64,000 bases of DNA, from positions 51,854 through 115,853 of the forward strand of contig ONCG01000009.1 of NCBI GenBank assembly GCA_900316285.1, written 5' to 3'. Of this stretch, positions 62,391-64,000 are shown one piece after another (positions within the stretch are counted from its first letter, which is position 1; the number at the start of each line of letters is the position of its first letter). Source of the DNA: an uncultured Prevotellaceae bacterium. Its GTDB lineage: Bacteria; Bacteroidota; Bacteroidia; Bacteroidales; Bacteroidaceae. The translations under genes and the position numbers were made by a program. Under the pieces are notes generated by a model. The model had not been told where the DNA came from. It worked only from the letters and a program-made list of their open reading frames with translations, and made no database searches.

Positions 62391-62774
62391 ATGAAATCAA
62401 GAAACATTACAATAGGAAGCATCGCTGTGATGCGCAGAAGCACCAGTGTCTTGGTATCGAAGGAAAGGTACCTCGACTACCATTCCAAGCAACTGGAATT
62501 AGGTTTCCAGATTGCCTCTATCGTGCATGCCTACGGCATTAACGTCAGCCTCCGCTCCGAGTGGATGGGCACCCCGCTGAAGGAACAAGTGTCGCTCTAC
62601 ATGGCCTACTACAAGCCGACCAGCAAGTTGTATAGCCCCCCTGATGCTGACATGACCTACATCTTCTTCGACAGCCACGACGCCGACGAGCACAAGAAGC
62701 GCCTCTACAAGGCTCTCAACAAGTTCTTCGACAAGCTCGAGGCGGCTATTACAACCAAACTATTCAACAATTAA
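62391..62774 (+). CDS. Hypothetical protein
   Basis: A 127-residue soluble protein with no signal peptide or membrane helix. The C-terminal third is helical and charged (DADEHKKRLYKALNKFFDKL). I do not recognise it. Codon use and an ATG following AATTATTTAC support expression. It is followed 14 nt later by another small gene on the same strand, so they are probably co-transcribed. Confidence 0.6.
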   Translation: MKSRNITIGSIAVMRRSTSVLVSKERYLDYHSKQLELGFQIASIVHAYGINVSLRSEWMGTPLKEQVSLYMAYYKPTSKLYSPPDADMTYIFFDSHDADEHKKRLYKALNKFFDKLEAAITTKLFNN

Positions 62775-62788
62775 AAACAGCAAACATT

Positions 62789-63001
62789 ATGAAGACAAAC
62801 ATCACCATTAACGATATTGATAAGGTACGCGCCCAAGCCTTGCGCTGGGCTAAGAAAAGTGAGAATTGCCGTTTCGAAGGCATGCCCTTCTACCTCTTGC
62901 GCATCGGCCGTTGCATGAAAAGGCTCGGCTTCGACTATGCCGTGAAAGAAATGACGGATGCCACACAGGGCGATTGCATCGCAATAGGCTTCGTACTTTG
63001 A
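62789..63001 (+). CDS. Hypothetical small protein
   Basis: A 70-residue basic protein (MKTNITINDIDKVRAQALRW...) with two predicted helices. I do not recognise a family. After its stop an open stretch in the +1-shifted frame (about 62988-63103, with ELPAQKRSEQLSQRIVDACQ) has no start codon and may be a frameshifted continuation or debris. Confidence 0.55.
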   Translation: MKTNITINDIDKVRAQALRWAKKSENCRFEGMPFYLLRIGRCMKRLGFDYAVKEMTDATQGDCIAIGFVL

Positions 63002-63104
63002 GCTACCTGCCCAGAAGCGTTCGGAACAGCTTTCACAGAGAATCGTCGATGCCTGCCAGCAACTGGCCGACCATCTGTACGAACACCCCACACCCAGTTT
63101 GTAG

Positions 63105-63329
63105 GGATGGGCTTTATTGCCCATCAGCAAGGCACATAACAGCTTGCGGACGGGGATTAAACCCCGTTCCTCCGTCGCGAATGGGGATTCGCTCCCCTTT
63201 GTGGGGCCGCAGCCATATCGATGGCTGCTCTGAAGACCCCAGTCGCCTACAACGGGCAATGGGTCGCTACGCTCAAAATTTATCAAAAATCTATTTCAAA
63301 ATCTCTCAAAAATTATCAACTATTTATAT
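63105..63329. repeat. Palindromic intergenic repeats
   Basis: Hairpin-forming units include GGACGGGGATTAAACCCCGTTCC and ATGGGGATTCGCTCCCC-type palindromes, then a partial AAATTTATCAAAAATC repeat (63281-63312). No gene is visible. Confidence 0.65.
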
Positions 63330-64000
63330 ATGAATACAGAAATTTGGCACAAGTGTGAAGTGCCGTATACCCGATACGAAGTGAGCAACCAAGGCCGTGT
63401 GCGGAATGCGCACACGGACCAGGTGCTCCGGCCAAGGATTATAAAAGAAGGCTATCTGATAGTTGACCTTTACTACAAAGGGCAAAGAAAAACTTGTTAT
63501 GTCCACAACCTCGTGGCCACTGCCTTTGTGGAAGGCTGGCGTGAAGGGCTGCAGGTGAACCACAAGAATGGCATAAAGACCGACAACCGAGCAGAGAACC
63601 TAGAGTGGGTTACGGCAAGTGAGAACAATCAACACGCTCGCGATGTGCTATTGCTTGACGTGAAGCCCGTGGCCTTGCTCGACGAGCGCGGCCACCTGCA
63701 GTGGCTCTTCCATAGTTCGGAAGCATGCAAAAGGGCATTCGGGTGCTGTGTCAGGAAAGCGATACAAACTAAAAGTCGCTTTCACGGCTATCGCCCTCGC
63801 TACATCTCCGTGCCGATGTATCGCGAGATCGTGCATCTAGTTAGCGTGCATCACTACACCCTGCATTCAGCGTGGGTGGAAGCCTGGGCGCAAAGCGCAG
63901 TTGAAAGCCCTTCGGGCGGTTCAAAGCGCTGCGCGCGTTCAAATGGTTCAAATTGTTCAATGCAGCAAAGCTGCGGTTCAAATGGTAATCATAATTATTA
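63330..64000 (+). CDS. NUMOD4/HNH-type endonuclease, C-terminus cut by window edge
   Basis: An open frame of 223 codons begins at the ATG at 63330 and has no stop before the right edge. The N-terminus (EIWHKCEVPYTRYEVSNQGR) is a NUMOD4 motif and residues about 63-100 (VHNLVATAFV, VNHKNGIKTDNRAENLEWVT, ASENNQHA) are a typical HNH_3 active site with the central H-x-x-G...N...N pattern. Such enzymes are encoded by phages and plasmids of Bacteroidetes. A second NUMOD-like region follows (about 105-150, VALLDERGHLQWLFHSSEAC). From about residue 190 the frame passes through a dispersed GGTTCAAATGG repeat, giving a Ser/Gly/Asn-rich tail that may not be original. Confidence 0.8.
   Translation, partial: MNTEIWHKCEVPYTRYEVSNQGRVRNAHTDQVLRPRIIKEGYLIVDLYYKGQRKTCYVHNLVATAFVEGWREGLQVNHKNGIKTDNRAENLEWVTASENNQHARDVLLLDVKPVALLDERGHLQWLFHSSEACKRAFGCCVRKAIQTKSRFHGYRPRYISVPMYREIVHLVSVHHYTLHSAWVEAWAQSAVESPSGGSKRCARSNGSNCSMQQSCGSNGNHNY
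63918..63990. repeat. GGTTCAA-type dispersed repeat at the right edge
   Basis: Units GGGCGGTTCAAAG, GTTCAAATGGTTCAAATTG and TTCAATGCAGCAAAGCTGCG resemble those at 249-330. They overlap the 3' part of the HNH reading frame. Confidence 0.75.

Noticed and set aside
62988-63103. Separate gene in the frame shifted by +1 after the 70-residue protein
   Set aside because: It has no start codon and the preceding codon in frame is a stop; it may be debris or a frameshifted extension.

Overview
The window looks like a chromosomal segment of a Bacteroidales organism, most likely a Prevotella/Segatella-type gut or rumen species. The evidence is three SusD/SusE-like lipoprotein classes, two SusC/SusD pairs, a hybrid two-component sensor, Bacteroidetes-type promoters (TAnnTTTG at -7), and a shared C-terminal tail (Y-N-L-x-G ... 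G-I-Y-x-x-x-G-K-K) typical of type IX secretion cargo in Prevotella. The carbohydrate part is GC-rich. From about 54.9 kb to 61.4 kb the sequence becomes clearly AT-rich, which suggests acquired DNA.

Layout. 1-12.7 kb, minus strand: a polysaccharide utilization locus (PUL) with SusC, SusD, a SusE-like lipoprotein and a GH43 enzyme in one run ending at a terminator, then a membrane-bound SusR-like regulator, a GH31 enzyme and the first 82 codons of a SusE/F-like protein cut by the window edge. 13.2-19.4 kb, minus: a secreted protein of unknown function, a second GH43 and a GH76 with lectin and CBM modules. 19.7-21.9 kb, plus: a secreted CotH-family protein. 22.1-27.3 kb, minus: a hybrid two-component regulator (HTCS) and an acyltransferase-3 membrane protein. 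27.5-34.3 kb, plus: a tandem beta-sandwich protein, a GH127 enzyme and a large surface protein. 34.7-35.8 kb, minus: a GH43-like lipoprotein that seems to lack catalytic aspartates. 36.2-52.9 kb, plus: a second PUL with a glutaminase-A-like protein, an IPT/NHL lipoprotein, SusC, SusD, a DUF4973-like lipoprotein, a second GH76 and a 1511-residue fusion of a glutaminase-A-like enzyme to a GH2. 53.5-54.7 kb, minus: a CE1-type esterase.

54.9-60.5 kb, minus, is a defence module: a coiled-coil protein, an AIPR/DGQHR-like protein, a three-gene DpnII-type restriction-modification operon (two adenine methyltransferases around a DpnII-family endonuclease) and a DpnD/PcfM-like small protein. The operon has a roughly 230-nt leader holding a long imperfect hairpin. 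60.7-64.0 kb holds mobile-element debris: an ORF6N fragment, four small plus-strand genes, an array of GTACCTGGTAC palindromes and an HNH endonuclease running off the right edge.

How it works together: the SusC/D pairs bind and import oligosaccharides released by surface or secreted GH76, GH43, GH31, GH127, GH2 and esterase enzymes; the HTCS and SusR-like proteins presumably sense the products. The mix (alpha-mannanase-like, arabinofuranosidase-like and esterase activities) does not point to one known glycan, so the substrates are left open. Intergenic spaces are filled with several families of dispersed GC-rich palindromic repeats, some of which extend into coding sequences.
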